A DNA stretch of 64,000 nt, taken from a virus. The DNA is taken from IMG/VR virus record IMGVR_UViG_3300049893_001984, positions 62,001 to 126,000 of that record; one strand, written 5' to 3'. The notes beneath the pieces are model-generated. The model did no database searches. It worked only from the letters and a program-made list of their open reading frames with translations, and had not been told where the DNA came from. The translations under genes were made by a program, and so were the position numbers. Positions 25,558-34,304 of this stretch are shown in pieces. Each line of letters opens with the position of its first letter. Within the stretch, counting starts at the first letter, position 1.

Positions 25558-25770
25558 TTACTCCTTGTGGTCGTGAAGTCCGACCAGGGAATCGGCTATA
25601 TCTTTGAGCGGGGGAGTTTCCTCAGATGCACTTTTTGTATTGGCACTAGAGGCACAACCGGCGCAAACAGGAACATGCCCGATAAAAGCGGCAGCTTTTG
25701 AGGAGCAGCGGCTACACGTTGACCGTTTCTCTTCGGCTACATTTCGTTTTTCCATTTTAACCTCGCTCAT
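25558..25770 (-). CDS. Small zinc-ribbon protein
   Basis: A 70-residue protein starting MSEVKMEKRNVAEEK, overlapping the end of the upstream gene by 14 bases. CSRC and CAGC pairs, 15 residues apart (STCSRCSSK and PVCAGCASS), form a probable zinc ribbon. The rest is charged. It sits between the portal gene (3-base gap) and another unknown gene. Function unknown; may bind nucleic acid or act in head assembly. Confidence 0.72.
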   Translation of the reverse strand: MSEVKMEKRNVAEEKRSTCSRCSSKAAAFIGHVPVCAGCASSANTKSASEETPPLKDIADSLVGLHDHKE

Positions 25771-26494
25771 CAATAAGAAAGACAGTCAGTGCCACCTTAC
25801 CATCTGGAAAGGGTGCATATACTATCGGATAGCAGTCAAATGACATGTCACCCAGTGTAACCTTAAGTGGATTCTGTAAATCACTAGGTGGTTCGTAAAA
25901 CAAACCTTCCTCATCGTACTGAAAGAGTATCAAAGAGTCATTGTGCCTAAAAGCTTTTTGGTACACAACGGAAAGCTTACCAAAACTTCCCTGGATTTGC
26001 ACCTTGATCCTCTGAAGGGGTTCCTTCTGCGAGGGGGCAGTACCAGCTATAGCTGTAACTATTGCCGCAGGTGTGGCGTTGGCTTCAACCTCTTTAATTT
26101 CCTTACTGTTATGGAAATCAACCTGCTTATCTTTACTTGCTGCTTCCTTCTTACTCTTCCTGTCTACGGTTGGCTTTATTTTTGCCGTGGTTCCAGACGC
26201 AAGTTCCTCTGCTTTTTCATAAGAAATCGGTTTACCCGACATGGCTGCCTGTTTTAACAGCTCAGCCGCTTTTTCGCTCACTTTGGTTATCTTTTGGTTC
26301 TCTGTCCCGTAACCTTCTATGACGTTAAAAGCCATTACACCGTCAAGTCTTCCAGAATAACCAGAGCTTTCGGAGTTTGATCTTTTAGCGTCGTCTATCT
26401 TAGGTACTATGACCGCGTTCGAGAAACCGTAGAGAGATCCATCTCTGTACTTTTTGGTTTCTTCGTCGCTTTCAACAAATGGGTTGGAACTCAT
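25757..26494 (-). CDS. Unknown protein
   Basis: A 245-residue protein starting MSSNPFVESDEETKKYRDG behind GGAG. The first 150 residues are polar and charged (low-complexity Lys/Glu/Ala). The last 80 residues look like a folded beta domain (VQIQGSFGKLSVVYQKAF, PFPDGKVALTVFLIDER). It is the first gene after the terminator at 26577-26609 and is followed by the zinc-ribbon gene and the portal gene, with overlaps. It may be a structural or scaffold protein. Family not recognised. Confidence 0.72.
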   Translation of the reverse strand: MSSNPFVESDEETKKYRDGSLYGFSNAVIVPKIDDAKRSNSESSGYSGRLDGVMAFNVIEGYGTENQKITKVSEKAAELLKQAAMSGKPISYEKAEELASGTTAKIKPTVDRKSKKEAASKDKQVDFHNSKEIKEVEANATPAAIVTAIAGTAPSQKEPLQRIKVQIQGSFGKLSVVYQKAFRHNDSLILFQYDEEGLFYEPPSDLQNPLKVTLGDMSFDCYPIVYAPFPDGKVALTVFLIDERG

Positions 26495-26576
26495 TGTGCT
26501 ATCTTCTCCAGGTTAAACCAGCTGCATCGTATCTTCAGGCCCGTGATCCGTCTAGCTGATAGCTAAAGAAAAAGAA

Positions 26577-26609
26577 TAACCAAGCGGGCCAAACCGGCCC
26601 GCTTGGTTA
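26577..26609 (-). terminator. Strong hairpin terminator
   Basis: A perfect 14-pair stem (26577-26590 with 26596-26609) and 5-base loop. T-rich sequence follows on the minus strand (ATTCTTTTTCTTT) and a shorter CCTTTT on the plus strand. It ends the transcript of the gene at 26631. Confidence 0.9.
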
Positions 26610-26630
26610 CCTTTTGACATGCCATTCAAC

Positions 26631-28109
26631 CTACTTCACATTACCATTCACCTCCACGGGAGGATAAGGCAATATGCGCGCCCGGTATGAAGGCGAGGAC
26701 TGTGCCTTCATATATTTGTTATACGTTGTGGTGTGCAGCAGGTCCACGTCGTACCCAGGCCCAACCAGTTTGAACGAGTCAGGATGTGCACGTAAGTGCT
26801 GCATCCTACTGGGAAGAGAATCCAAATCTGCCCAACACTCGTCAACACCAGGAACAACCAAGGTGGCATCGTACATGTTCAAATTAGCGTGGTTTTGCCT
26901 ACCAGCCAAAACCGTCATGTACTGTACCGCCTGGTATGTGTCCCAGTCCAGGTTGTCCAACTCTGCCAGCGTCATTCGTTTTACTGCCTGAAGTGGTCCG
27001 AAGAGTGCTTTACCTCTAGAGACATTCTGACTGGCTCCACTTGGTATTCTAGGGTAAAGCTTGACGTAAAGACGAGGCCCGAACAGGCTCTGTATCCGTT
27101 CCTCGATGTCTTCAGAGCACGAAGATTCTGAGGTGACGAAGAATTCGTCTTCCCCAGGTCCGTACCTCACCTGGACATCGCCAGTCTGAGGGTCGTATGT
27201 TGCTTCCCCACGCACAGGCGTACATAACTCGCGTAATGGAAAATCACTGACTGCGAGTTGCCATAACGTCCTATCCTCAAGCGGATTAGGTCGGCGCGGT
27301 CTGTTGTTGACGGCACGGTACTCGCTGAGACGAGTATTATATGCCGTCTGCGAAGCTCGCATTATCTTGTAAGCTTCTTCTACAACTCTTTCAGCTGCTT
27401 CTATTTCCTGCTTGGAGGCGGAGAGGGCGCGAAGACGTTTTACCTCTTCTCTTCTCTCTGCGAGCTCTTCTTTAAGGCGTTTGCGTTCCGCACTTGTCTT
27501 ATCGTCCAAGTTATCCTTGAACAGCCGGTAACTTGACCGCTGAATTGGGTAACGGAGCGTAAAGTGGCTACCGGGTCTTGGCTCAGGGACCAGCAGCCTT
27601 GGTACGCGCAAATTAACATCGCCAGACCTGTTTACGTGCATTTCATCGAGATACACGCTAAGCGCGTATGACGCTTCCTGAAAGGCGCGGATGTGTTCGA
27701 TCTGCTTTGAATCGCGCGCGCGGGCGAAGTCAGTGAGGTCGGGAGAATATGGTCCCTGCCTAACTGAGGTGTCAACCAGCATATCTACTGGTACGAAACT
27801 CTCTTTTGTTGATCTTCCATTCTGTACAAGTTTACCGTCAGGTCTAGTAACAAGATACTGTGTCCCTACTCTCACAAGTCCGTCAACCTGCATGGGTTTT
27901 AGTATGTGGATGAGTGTTGGGCGGTTCGGATCATCAAGGGTCAACCCCCTGTGTATCAGGATACAACGGAGCCGGTGCAAGGGAACATACTGTTCGCTTC
28001 CGCCGTCTATGTCGTACCAGACAACTAGGGCCCTCCCAAACCTATCGTACTGTCCTCCTTTCAAGGTCTTGCCTAGCTCAATTACACTGTCAAGCGTGTC
28101 ATCTTGCAT
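26631..28109 (-). CDS. Unknown 492-residue protein with central coiled coil
   Basis: A large protein of unknown family. The start at 28109 (MQDDTLDSVIELGK) is preceded by AAGGGAC; a GTG at 28139 is also in frame. The N-terminal 100 residues include VVWYDIDGGSEQYVPLHRL, perhaps a small beta domain. About residues 205-270 form a strong coiled coil (KRLKEELAERREEVKRLRAL). The C-terminal half contains no recognised motif but has many Tyr and Pro. It is a single-gene transcript bounded by terminators at 28162-28188 and 26577-26609. It could be a structural, tape-like or assembly protein; nothing decides. Confidence 0.75.
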   Translation of the reverse strand: MQDDTLDSVIELGKTLKGGQYDRFGRALVVWYDIDGGSEQYVPLHRLRCILIHRGLTLDDPNRPTLIHILKPMQVDGLVRVGTQYLVTRPDGKLVQNGRSTKESFVPVDMLVDTSVRQGPYSPDLTDFARARDSKQIEHIRAFQEASYALSVYLDEMHVNRSGDVNLRVPRLLVPEPRPGSHFTLRYPIQRSSYRLFKDNLDDKTSAERKRLKEELAERREEVKRLRALSASKQEIEAAERVVEEAYKIMRASQTAYNTRLSEYRAVNNRPRRPNPLEDRTLWQLAVSDFPLRELCTPVRGEATYDPQTGDVQVRYGPGEDEFFVTSESSCSEDIEERIQSLFGPRLYVKLYPRIPSGASQNVSRGKALFGPLQAVKRMTLAELDNLDWDTYQAVQYMTVLAGRQNHANLNMYDATLVVPGVDECWADLDSLPSRMQHLRAHPDSFKLVGPGYDVDLLHTTTYNKYMKAQSSPSYRARILPYPPVEVNGNVK

Positions 28110-28161
28110 GATTTGTCCCTTACCAGACAGCCAGCTCACACGGTCGCATGTGAACCAAATA

Positions 28162-28188
28162 AAAAACGACCATTCGATGGCCGTTTTT
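28162..28188 (-). terminator. Rho-independent terminator
   Basis: A stem of about 11 pairs with one mismatch (28162-28172 with 28178-28188), followed on the minus strand by TTTTTTATTT. It ends the transcript from the genes at 28245-30640 and beyond. Confidence 0.8.
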
Positions 28189-28244
28189 GTGTCTCTACTG
28201 AAGTGACCCGAGCGGTCTTCGTCAGCAGCTGGTACTTTCGGGCG

Positions 28245-28571
28245 TCAGTCGGACCTTGGTCGGTCAATTAAGGTCCTAAACCGATTGTCATTTTCCCACA
28301 CCAGCTCAGTGCTTTCCGGGAGTTCGAACGACACCCCATTGGAAGCCTTGAGGTGGAACGTCTGCACAGGAGTGCTGAGCTGCAAAGGTGTACCATCAAT
28401 TTTAGGGTAACACCACCCAGCCCCTGTTCTTAACAGTAACGAGTAAAGCTCTCTCTTGAACGCATCCAGGTTTTCGGTGTCTCCGGATATGGGTGGATCC
28501 CCATTGTCAGGCACGACTACAAACGAATAGACATGGTTGACTTTACTCTCTTCACCCATTCCGTCGCTCAT
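28245..28571 (-). CDS. Unknown small protein
   Basis: A 108-residue protein starting MSDGMGEESKVNHVYSF, behind AAAGGAGG, with an ATGA overlap with the upstream gene. It is a mixed alpha/beta-looking protein (FVVVPDNGDPPISG, TFHLKASNGVSFELPES). No motif. Last gene before the terminator at 28162-28188. Confidence 0.68.
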   Translation of the reverse strand: MSDGMGEESKVNHVYSFVVVPDNGDPPISGDTENLDAFKRELYSLLLRTGAGWCYPKIDGTPLQLSTPVQTFHLKASNGVSFELPESTELVWENDNRFRTLIDRPRSD

Positions 28572-29068
28572 GACTTACCTCCTTTCTCGGGTATGTTTCC
28601 AAACAGACCCACATACCGCTGCAGGTCAAGGTCAGGTGACAACAGCGGAGGGAACGCTATGCAATCGTCGTCTGGATGTAACTTACTTCCCTCTGGAGCA
28701 CAGCAAATTCCTGCCATTACATGCTCTACTTGCTGACTAGTCCCGTCAGGTGCAACCCTGCGAGCTTCTACAGTCAAAGCCTTTTTAACTGTAGGCTGGC
28801 TAGCGGCTATGTTTCCATCTTCGTAAAGAATTACGTATGAGACTACGACATCTCTTTCCTGCCTGTTTTCTATCCGGTTGTAGACGGAGCTGCCTCTGTT
28901 AACAGCAACGTTAACAGTGTGTATCAACGCCCCAGTTTGGTCGGACCAGTCAGAGACCTGTTTATCTATCGGAGCTTTACGGTCCAATAAAATCCAAGCA
29001 TCAGAGTCGACACGGCATTCCTTAAAGTGTTCCTCGAACAAACGTGTCTTACGCCTTTGGCTGCCCAT
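28568..29068 (-). CDS. Unknown protein
   Basis: A 166-residue protein. The start at 29068 (MGSQRRKTRLFEEHF) lies inside the end of the PfkB kinase gene (20-base overlap), so the two are translationally coupled. It contains a beta-rich middle (TGALIHTVNVAVNRGSS, DVVVSYVILYEDG) and a possible metal site CC...DDDC near residue 130-145. Family unknown. Coupling to a sugar kinase may be significant or may only reflect tight packing. Confidence 0.68.
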   Translation of the reverse strand: MGSQRRKTRLFEEHFKECRVDSDAWILLDRKAPIDKQVSDWSDQTGALIHTVNVAVNRGSSVYNRIENRQERDVVVSYVILYEDGNIAASQPTVKKALTVEARRVAPDGTSQQVEHVMAGICCAPEGSKLHPDDDCIAFPPLLSPDLDLQRYVGLFGNIPEKGGKS

Positions 29069-30056
29069 TTTGCAGTTCCTTCTTAAGTTCATCTCTTGTA
29101 ACTACGTGGACACCAACGTGATCAAACGCACAACTTCCAGCTGCAACAGCCAGCTTAGACGCGTCATCAAGTGACCACTTACACCCAAGGCCATAAGCTA
29201 GTGCAGCTAGCGCAGAATCACCGCAACCAGATGGATCGCCAAACACCCTACGTTGTGCTTCTATTTCCAAAATGTTGAACTGGGATTCATCACTATCAGG
29301 ATCTGGCGCGTCAAACAGCACCGCGCCATCTGGTCCACGTGTAACCAACAAAGACTTTGCCTTCATAGGACAAATGTGAGCTAGGAGGTCCAGCGGATCC
29401 TCCTCGTCACCAAACACGTCGTTCGTATGCCGCCTTATGACTTGCTGCAGTTCGTGTAAGTTAGGTTTTATACATACAGCAGCCCCGTACTTTAGAAAAT
29501 CTGTGCCCTTTGGATCAACAACGTAGGGCACCTTCATCGCCTCCAACTCCCACATAAAGGGTTCAGTTATCACCCCCTTAGCGTAGTCGGAGACTACAAC
29601 GAGGTCGTACGCCCTTTGCTCTTCTATTAAGTCAAGAAGGGTGGCGGCAAAGGAGATGTCAACTGCATGCTTATCTTCATTGTCAATCCGCACTGAGTGT
29701 CTGTTTCTAGGAAGAACAATCCGCTCTTTTCGTGTTGTCTTCCTATCGGTATCAATGAACAACCTGTCCCCCAGGTCAACGCGGCTTAGCAATGCCTGGA
29801 GAACCTTTCCATCGTGGTCATCACCTACTGCGCCGTACAGATCTACCTTGGCCCCAAGTGACTGCAGGTTGAGGGCTACGTTAGAGGCGCCTCCTGCTTT
29901 AAATTCCTGCTTCAGCTCAGTTACAACAGGTGTGAGCTCGTCTTCTGGAGATAGACATTTAGCTGTACAGTGTCTGTACACATCAAGTATTACGTCACCA
30001 ACAACCGCAACATAAGGCTTGCGCTTGGGTGACGAGAACAGATCACATAGACTCAT
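29049..30056 (-). CDS. PfkB-family sugar kinase, heptose-7-phosphate kinase (HldE N-domain) like
   Basis: A 335-residue ribokinase/PfkB-fold kinase. Motifs in order: VVGDVILDVYRHC near 18-30, GGASNVALNLQSLGAKV near 55-71, DYAKGVIT near 157, DPKGTDFLKYGAAVCIKPNL near 181-200, and the anion-hole/base motif GDPSGCGDSALAAL (D280 as base; GCGD replaces the usual GAGD). The DPKGTDF...KPNL segment is characteristic of D-glycero-beta-D-manno-heptose-7-phosphate kinase, the N-terminal half of HldE. The cytidylyltransferase half is absent. Known for that family: phosphorylation of heptose 7-phosphate on the route to ADP-heptose. In a phage, it could feed a heptose-type sugar to the GT9-like enzyme or alter the host pool of heptose metabolites. 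Substrate is inferred. Confidence 0.85.
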   Translation of the reverse strand: MSLCDLFSSPKRKPYVAVVGDVILDVYRHCTAKCLSPEDELTPVVTELKQEFKAGGASNVALNLQSLGAKVDLYGAVGDDHDGKVLQALLSRVDLGDRLFIDTDRKTTRKERIVLPRNRHSVRIDNEDKHAVDISFAATLLDLIEEQRAYDLVVVSDYAKGVITEPFMWELEAMKVPYVVDPKGTDFLKYGAAVCIKPNLHELQQVIRRHTNDVFGDEEDPLDLLAHICPMKAKSLLVTRGPDGAVLFDAPDPDSDESQFNILEIEAQRRVFGDPSGCGDSALAALAYGLGCKWSLDDASKLAVAAGSCAFDHVGVHVVTRDELKKELQNGQPKA

Positions 30057-30640
30057 ATTCCACCTGTTTCTAAAACTGCCTTACCGATCGCCACTACGTC
30101 TTGTTCTGGTGGATCAAATTTAAAGTCTATGCAAAGAGGGGCATCTTTCTTGTCTATTCCGCTAAGAAGAGGCTTGAGCACGCCACTCAAACCAGAGAGT
30201 CCAAACACATCAACATGGTCTGGCGTAGGTTTAACCTTTCCCAGGTCTACTTGTATGGGGTCCAGAATAGGGGCGGTAAACATCTTTGGTACGTAAAACT
30301 TCTTTTTGTCCCGGTTCACGAAGTTGAGTGAGCTCATCCACCTTTTAAACCACATGTAAGAGTTTGCATCCATCACCTCTAACATGTTGCTCCACCCAGG
30401 ACAACGTTTAAGCACTTCGTGCTCAAACTCAATCTGAGTGGAAAGTATCTCACCCTTCCTGTTCTTCATATCCTCGCCAGTAGCTGCTGCGAAGGACTCT
30501 GGAAGGGACTCTGCTACCTGCGCGTAGATGTAGACCGGGGCCAGAGAGAAGATGACAAATCCCTCTTCTCTCAGCTTTTCAAACGAGTCTACGCCAGTTA
30601 GCTTTGGCGCCTTTAAACTACATGGGGGTACAGGGTTCAT
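30053..30640 (-). CDS. Unknown protein
   Basis: A 195-residue protein starting MNPVPPCSLKAPKLTG, with a 4-base overlap into the kinase gene. It has an aromatic helix-rich middle (EVMDANSYMWFKRWMSSLNF) and a C-terminal DLGKVKPTPDHVDVFGLSGL. No family recognised. It sits directly upstream of the sugar kinase and downstream of the gene at 30655. Confidence 0.68.
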   Translation of the reverse strand: MNPVPPCSLKAPKLTGVDSFEKLREEGFVIFSLAPVYIYAQVAESLPESFAAATGEDMKNRKGEILSTQIEFEHEVLKRCPGWSNMLEVMDANSYMWFKRWMSSLNFVNRDKKKFYVPKMFTAPILDPIQVDLGKVKPTPDHVDVFGLSGLSGVLKPLLSGIDKKDAPLCIDFKFDPPEQDVVAIGKAVLETGGI

Positions 30641-30654
30641 CTCTAACCTTGTGG

Positions 30655-31674
30655 TTAAGAAATTGGCTCTTCGTTGACAAGGAGATGTCCAACGTCGTTT
30701 ACAGTTACGTTAACAGCGGGCACACCTTCGTAGAGGCCAGGCATGCTTCCAGTGGTATCGCATACCACGAACGCCACCTGCTTTTCTTCTGCTAGCTGCA
30801 AAATGTTGCTTAGTATGCTAGCTTTCTTGGTCGTCCTTTCCTCGTCTGTCGGCACCTGCTTACCTTCGCCAAGCTCATACTTATTACCCAGGTCCTCAAT
30901 ATTGTCTACGAGAACAAGGAGGCTGGAGGATTCGTGTATGTGTTTGGTGTAATCGAAGAAGCTGGCGTAATCTTCGCCCTCACCACTTGGTGCAGCTTTT
31001 ATACGCGCAGGCAGCTCTTTGTACTTAGAGAAGAAATCTGATTCTATCTCTTTGAGAAGCTGTTGGGTGGCGTATGCGCTGCCGCGCAAAACAAGCATGC
31101 CACAAATAAACTTGTGGCCAATTGCCTTGTTCATCTCTGTACCAGGCAACTTGATGCCCTCTGGCCCCACAACCTTTATGACAGACTGAAGCTTGTTATT
31201 TCGTCTGCCCTGCTCTGCTTTGTAGTGTCTGCGTTTGTCTTTCATCAGTGGAAGCAAGTTTGTTTGAATGTGGGCTATGACGTCGCCCAGGTCAAACTTG
31301 TTCTGCATAGCTGCGGCGTGTATGCGCTTTGCCAAATCGTTAACAAGGGGTTTCTTGACCCCATCCTGCGCAAGTATCTCCGCCGTAATCCAATGACACG
31401 CACGATACAGGGCCAATAGGCCGTCTGCCATGCGTTTCAAATCTGGGCTTCCACGGAAAAGCTCCTCGAGCTCCTTCGTGTTCTGGTCGTACTGCGCATC
31501 GCGTTCTTTCCGCATGCGTTCAAGCTCAGCCTTAGGATCTATCGGCGTGTCTGTCTCAACAGGCCGACCGTCAGGTCCGACCAATCCGCTCTTTTGCGGC
31601 TGGGAAGCTGCGATTGCCTTGAGCATATTGTTTCCTTCCTGCATCAAGGCTCTCTCTTGGGGGCTAAGTTCCAT
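30655..31674 (-). CDS. Unknown protein, possible degenerate RecA-like domain
   Basis: A 339-residue protein starting at ATG 31674 (MELSPQERALMQEGNN) behind AAAGG; the preceding in-frame GTG is less likely. The first 150 residues are helical and charged. The segment SSLLVLVDNIEDLG followed by ILQLAEEKQVAFVVCDT resembles a Walker B strand and following strand of RecA/DnaB-type ATPases. However, no P-loop is present, so ATPase activity cannot be claimed. It precedes a group of DNA-processing genes (RuvC-like, DnaQ-like), so a DNA-metabolism role is plausible but unproven. Confidence 0.7.
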   Translation of the reverse strand: MELSPQERALMQEGNNMLKAIAASQPQKSGLVGPDGRPVETDTPIDPKAELERMRKERDAQYDQNTKELEELFRGSPDLKRMADGLLALYRACHWITAEILAQDGVKKPLVNDLAKRIHAAAMQNKFDLGDVIAHIQTNLLPLMKDKRRHYKAEQGRRNNKLQSVIKVVGPEGIKLPGTEMNKAIGHKFICGMLVLRGSAYATQQLLKEIESDFFSKYKELPARIKAAPSGEGEDYASFFDYTKHIHESSSLLVLVDNIEDLGNKYELGEGKQVPTDEERTTKKASILSNILQLAEEKQVAFVVCDTTGSMPGLYEGVPAVNVTVNDVGHLLVNEEPIS

Positions 31675-31695
31675 TTTCACCTTTCTGGTTTTGGG

Positions 31696-32307
31696 TTAGC
31701 AAACCATGTCTGCACAAAACGAATCAAGCCTTATGCCGTTGTATAAGGTGCCAAGGCTCCTAGCGGCTATAAATGTAGCTGCGGAGTCATAGGCGTCTTC
31801 TGCTAATGCTTTTGTACTCGGCCAATCCTTGAACAAAGGCCATTCAGACATGGCTGCCTTTTTAGATCTTTCCTTCTTGAACTTCTGGCGCTCTGATGCC
31901 TTCATGCCCTTGCCTTTGCCAGCCTTTAGCTTTATGCCCAAGGCCTTTTCAACCTCACCAGCTCTAAACATTTCAAACGGTATCCCGTGCGTATAAAGCA
32001 ATGAACCGACCAACCCGGTTATCATGCCCATGCATCTTGTTGCTCTCGCCGACTTTGAACCCCCAGACGGCATCTCAGCGAAGATTGCTTTGGGTTTCCA
32101 CTTTATAAAAAGGTCAGTCAGCTTCCTCGTCATGTTGCATATGTCCACGACGTCCTTCTCAAACACGTCCTCATCTTCTTCACAATCTCTTTCACTGCTA
32201 ACCACTGTTGTTGCGTAAACCAGGACATCCCTAGCCGGTTCTAGCTTAAAAACCGTAACACCTGTTTTACGAAACCCAACGTCCAGGCCCATCACGAAAG
32301 TGGACAT
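31696..32307 (-). CDS. RuvC-like Holliday junction resolvase
   Basis: A 203-residue protein of the RNase H-like fold. It has the first acidic strand MGLDVGFRKTGVTVF (D9), the second IFAEMPSGGSKSARA (E78) and a C-terminal acidic pair LAEDAYDSAATFIAA (D171, D174), matching the spacing of RuvC-type resolvases. A lysine-rich loop (LKAGKGKGMKASERQKF) lies between. Expected role: cutting branched DNA during recombination or before packaging. It overlaps the upstream exonuclease gene by 16 bases. Assignment to the superfamily is firm; exact substrate is inferred. Confidence 0.82.
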   Translation of the reverse strand: MSTFVMGLDVGFRKTGVTVFKLEPARDVLVYATTVVSSERDCEEDEDVFEKDVVDICNMTRKLTDLFIKWKPKAIFAEMPSGGSKSARATRCMGMITGLVGSLLYTHGIPFEMFRAGEVEKALGIKLKAGKGKGMKASERQKFKKERSKKAAMSEWPLFKDWPSTKALAEDAYDSAATFIAARSLGTLYNGIRLDSFCADMVC

Positions 32308-33029
32308 TTTTCCCTCATGGTCTCTAGCAGGTAGTGAGTCAAAGCGCAGTCAACCCCGGCGTTGTGTGCCTTTGACCGATCGATCCCGCTTCTGCTGCCT
32401 AACTCATACGCGGCGTAACAGTATCTGTCCAGTGACCATTTTACGGTAGAGTAGACTTGCCCAATCCTGCTATAGAATTGTGACAAGTTCTCATCGGAAC
32501 GCATGTTCTCGTTAAGCTTTGCAGCCTTAACGATTATGCCCGTGTCCAGTATTTCGTTGGGTTCAAACTTCCAAGGTTGCCCTATTTCCTTGGTGTGCTT
32601 AAGCAAAAACTCGGCGTCAAACTTGAAGGCATTATGACCTACGAACATATTTCCACATTTACGGTTTGTATTTAAACCGTCCAACATCACGTCTAGTGCG
32701 TCCTCGTTTGGAATTCCAGCTTCCTTTAGGAATTCTGCGGTCAGGCCGTGGACCTCTGTTGCTTCAGGATGGATATCAACTTTTGTATGACAAACGTACA
32801 AACTACCGTACCTGTGAAGGACAGTGTTTATTACCGCAGCCCAGCCCCATTCCAAAACTTTATCATGAACAGGGCTAGTTCCGCTTGTTTCAGTATCGAA
32901 GACCATGTAGCTCTTGGGAAGCTTCTGGTTAGGACACCTTTTTTCAATTTCCCGTAGCACAGCCGAAACAGCACGTAACTCCTGCTCACTAGCTACGGGA
33001 ACCTGGTCCCTACTTGATGCGGCTTGCAC
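32292..33029 (-). CDS. DnaQ-like 3'-5' exonuclease (DEDDh)
   Basis: A 245-residue protein. I start it at GTG 33029, which follows GGAGG by 9 bases; a TTG at 33056 is also in frame. Exonuclease motifs: Exo I YMVFDTETSGTSP, Exo II VGHNAFKFDAEFL, and Exo III KAHNAGVDCALTHYLL with the histidine of the DEDDh class. VHGLTAEFLKEAG is also typical. The proteins of this family proofread or trim DNA or RNA ends. No polymerase domain is attached. It overlaps both neighbours, suggesting one operon of DNA enzymes. Confidence 0.88.
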   Translation of the reverse strand: MQAASSRDQVPVASEQELRAVSAVLREIEKRCPNQKLPKSYMVFDTETSGTSPVHDKVLEWGWAAVINTVLHRYGSLYVCHTKVDIHPEATEVHGLTAEFLKEAGIPNEDALDVMLDGLNTNRKCGNMFVGHNAFKFDAEFLLKHTKEIGQPWKFEPNEILDTGIIVKAAKLNENMRSDENLSQFYSRIGQVYSTVKWSLDRYCYAAYELGSRSGIDRSKAHNAGVDCALTHYLLETMREKCPLS

Positions 33030-33414
33030 GTGCGAAGTCCTCCGTGACACGGTCAAGCAGTTCTGTATTCACATCCTGCATCGGAGCATCGCCCTCTCGG
33101 ATGGGGCGGACTTCGTCACACCAAACACGAAATTCTCCAAGAGTTGCGAACAGATAAGCACGCCCTATGTGCCCTATAGCCTCAGGATCAAGCTCTTTTA
33201 ATCGAGCAGATAGATCCTCAAGGGTGATATTACCTTGCACGCATTCTCGAACAAGCTGCCCCAGCATAGAAGCTGTTTGGGGTATCTTGTCCGAGGTTGT
33301 ATTGTCAAACGCCTGGAGCGATTTAACAATCAACCTACGCATGGCATAGGCCATATCACGTTCTGGGTTGAACCAACGTCGGTCTTCACCAGAGGGCGGG
33401 CGCATCTGCAACAT
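33010..33414 (-). CDS. Unknown protein
   Basis: A 134-residue protein starting MLQMRPPSGEDRRWFNPERD, behind AAGGAG. Mostly helical and charged (YAMRRLIVKSLQAF, LEDLSARLKELDPEAIG). No motif. It overlaps the exonuclease gene by 20 bases and follows the gene at 33426 by 11 bases. Confidence 0.68.
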   Translation of the reverse strand: MLQMRPPSGEDRRWFNPERDMAYAMRRLIVKSLQAFDNTTSDKIPQTASMLGQLVRECVQGNITLEDLSARLKELDPEAIGHIGRAYLFATLGEFRVWCDEVRPIREGDAPMQDVNTELLDRVTEDFARASRIK

Positions 33415-33425
33415 CTTGAAACTCC

Positions 33426-34304
33426 TTAGTTCTTCCTACGTGATTCCCTGGTTTCACAAACCAAGCAGATGGGAACTGTTCTACTTGGGTCAAAGTACGC
33501 ATGTTCATTTCCACAAGCCGAGCAAGGCCGTTCAACAAACTCGTATCTGTGCGTAGCTTGGGGGCAGGCATTTTTACCTTTATACCCCAAGGGACATACC
33601 CTGCATTTCATATCAGGATATTCACGAATGCAAGTTAATCTAGAGGTCCGTAGCTGCTTGTTGCTGGCTTTTGTAGATGTAGTGGCATCGAACTCCCTGA
33701 CTTCCGCTCTCTGCCCATCCTCATTCCAGCCTATCTCTCCTACAAATAACCCTTGTACAGCGTCTCGGTAAGATCTCTGGTCATTTCCAAATTCGTTGTC
33801 CTCACGTTTGAATCCTATATCCAACATGAACCGCCACATAACGAAGTCGTAAGCCATAGTCTGTTGCAGACTTAATCCTGCATACGGACCGCTTAAGATT
33901 CTCATATGTAGCTTAAGTTGTTGCGTACCCTTCTTTGAGCTCGGAGCCCTGTAGATGTCCTCTATGAAGATTAAGCACCAGTGTGGAGGCTCCGCTGCTG
34001 TAAATGTTGATCGCAGCTCTTCTCCGTTAACTATTCTTTCTTTGCCAGCAGCTAACCGCCAGCAAATGTCTTCTACCACTTCCACACCGCCCTTGCCTTG
34101 AAAGCAGGAAAGTGCCTGGTATAGCGCCCTTGTTGTGTCTTGTTCGAGCTTAGTTACCAGCGATGCTACGAACAGGATTCGGTCAAAGGCCGCGCCTTCC
34201 AGTGTTACGTCTGTGAATGAGGGGGTGCAAAGTTCGGACATCAACTTACCCATTAAGTTGAAAACCGTTTTCACCTTTGTTTTCATTCCTTTAGGAAGAG
34301 GCAT
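33426..34304 (-). CDS. Zinc-ribbon protein of unknown function
   Basis: A 292-residue protein starting MPLPKGMKTKVKTVFNL, behind GGAGGG. The C-terminal 75 residues hold two cysteine groups: CRVCPLGYKGKNAC near 218-231 and CSACGNEHAYFDPS...CLVC near 250-283. These suggest two zinc sites, the second being a ribbon. The N-terminal 150 residues are helical with an aromatic segment (HWCLIFIEDIYRAPSSKKG). Its start lies within the gene upstream (14-base overlap). Nucleic-acid binding is likely from the zinc ribbons only. Confidence 0.72.
   Translation of the reverse strand: MPLPKGMKTKVKTVFNLMGKLMSELCTPSFTDVTLEGAAFDRILFVASLVTKLEQDTTRALYQALSCFQGKGGVEVVEDICWRLAAGKERIVNGEELRSTFTAAEPPHWCLIFIEDIYRAPSSKKGTQQLKLHMRILSGPYAGLSLQQTMAYDFVMWRFMLDIGFKREDNEFGNDQRSYRDAVQGLFVGEIGWNEDGQRAEVREFDATTSTKASNKQLRTSRLTCIREYPDMKCRVCPLGYKGKNACPQATHRYEFVERPCSACGNEHAYFDPSRTVPICLVCETRESRRKN

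Noticed and set aside
30655-31674. DnaB-like helicase
   Set aside because: There is a Walker-B-like strand but no P-loop and no helicase motifs, so no ATPase claim is made.
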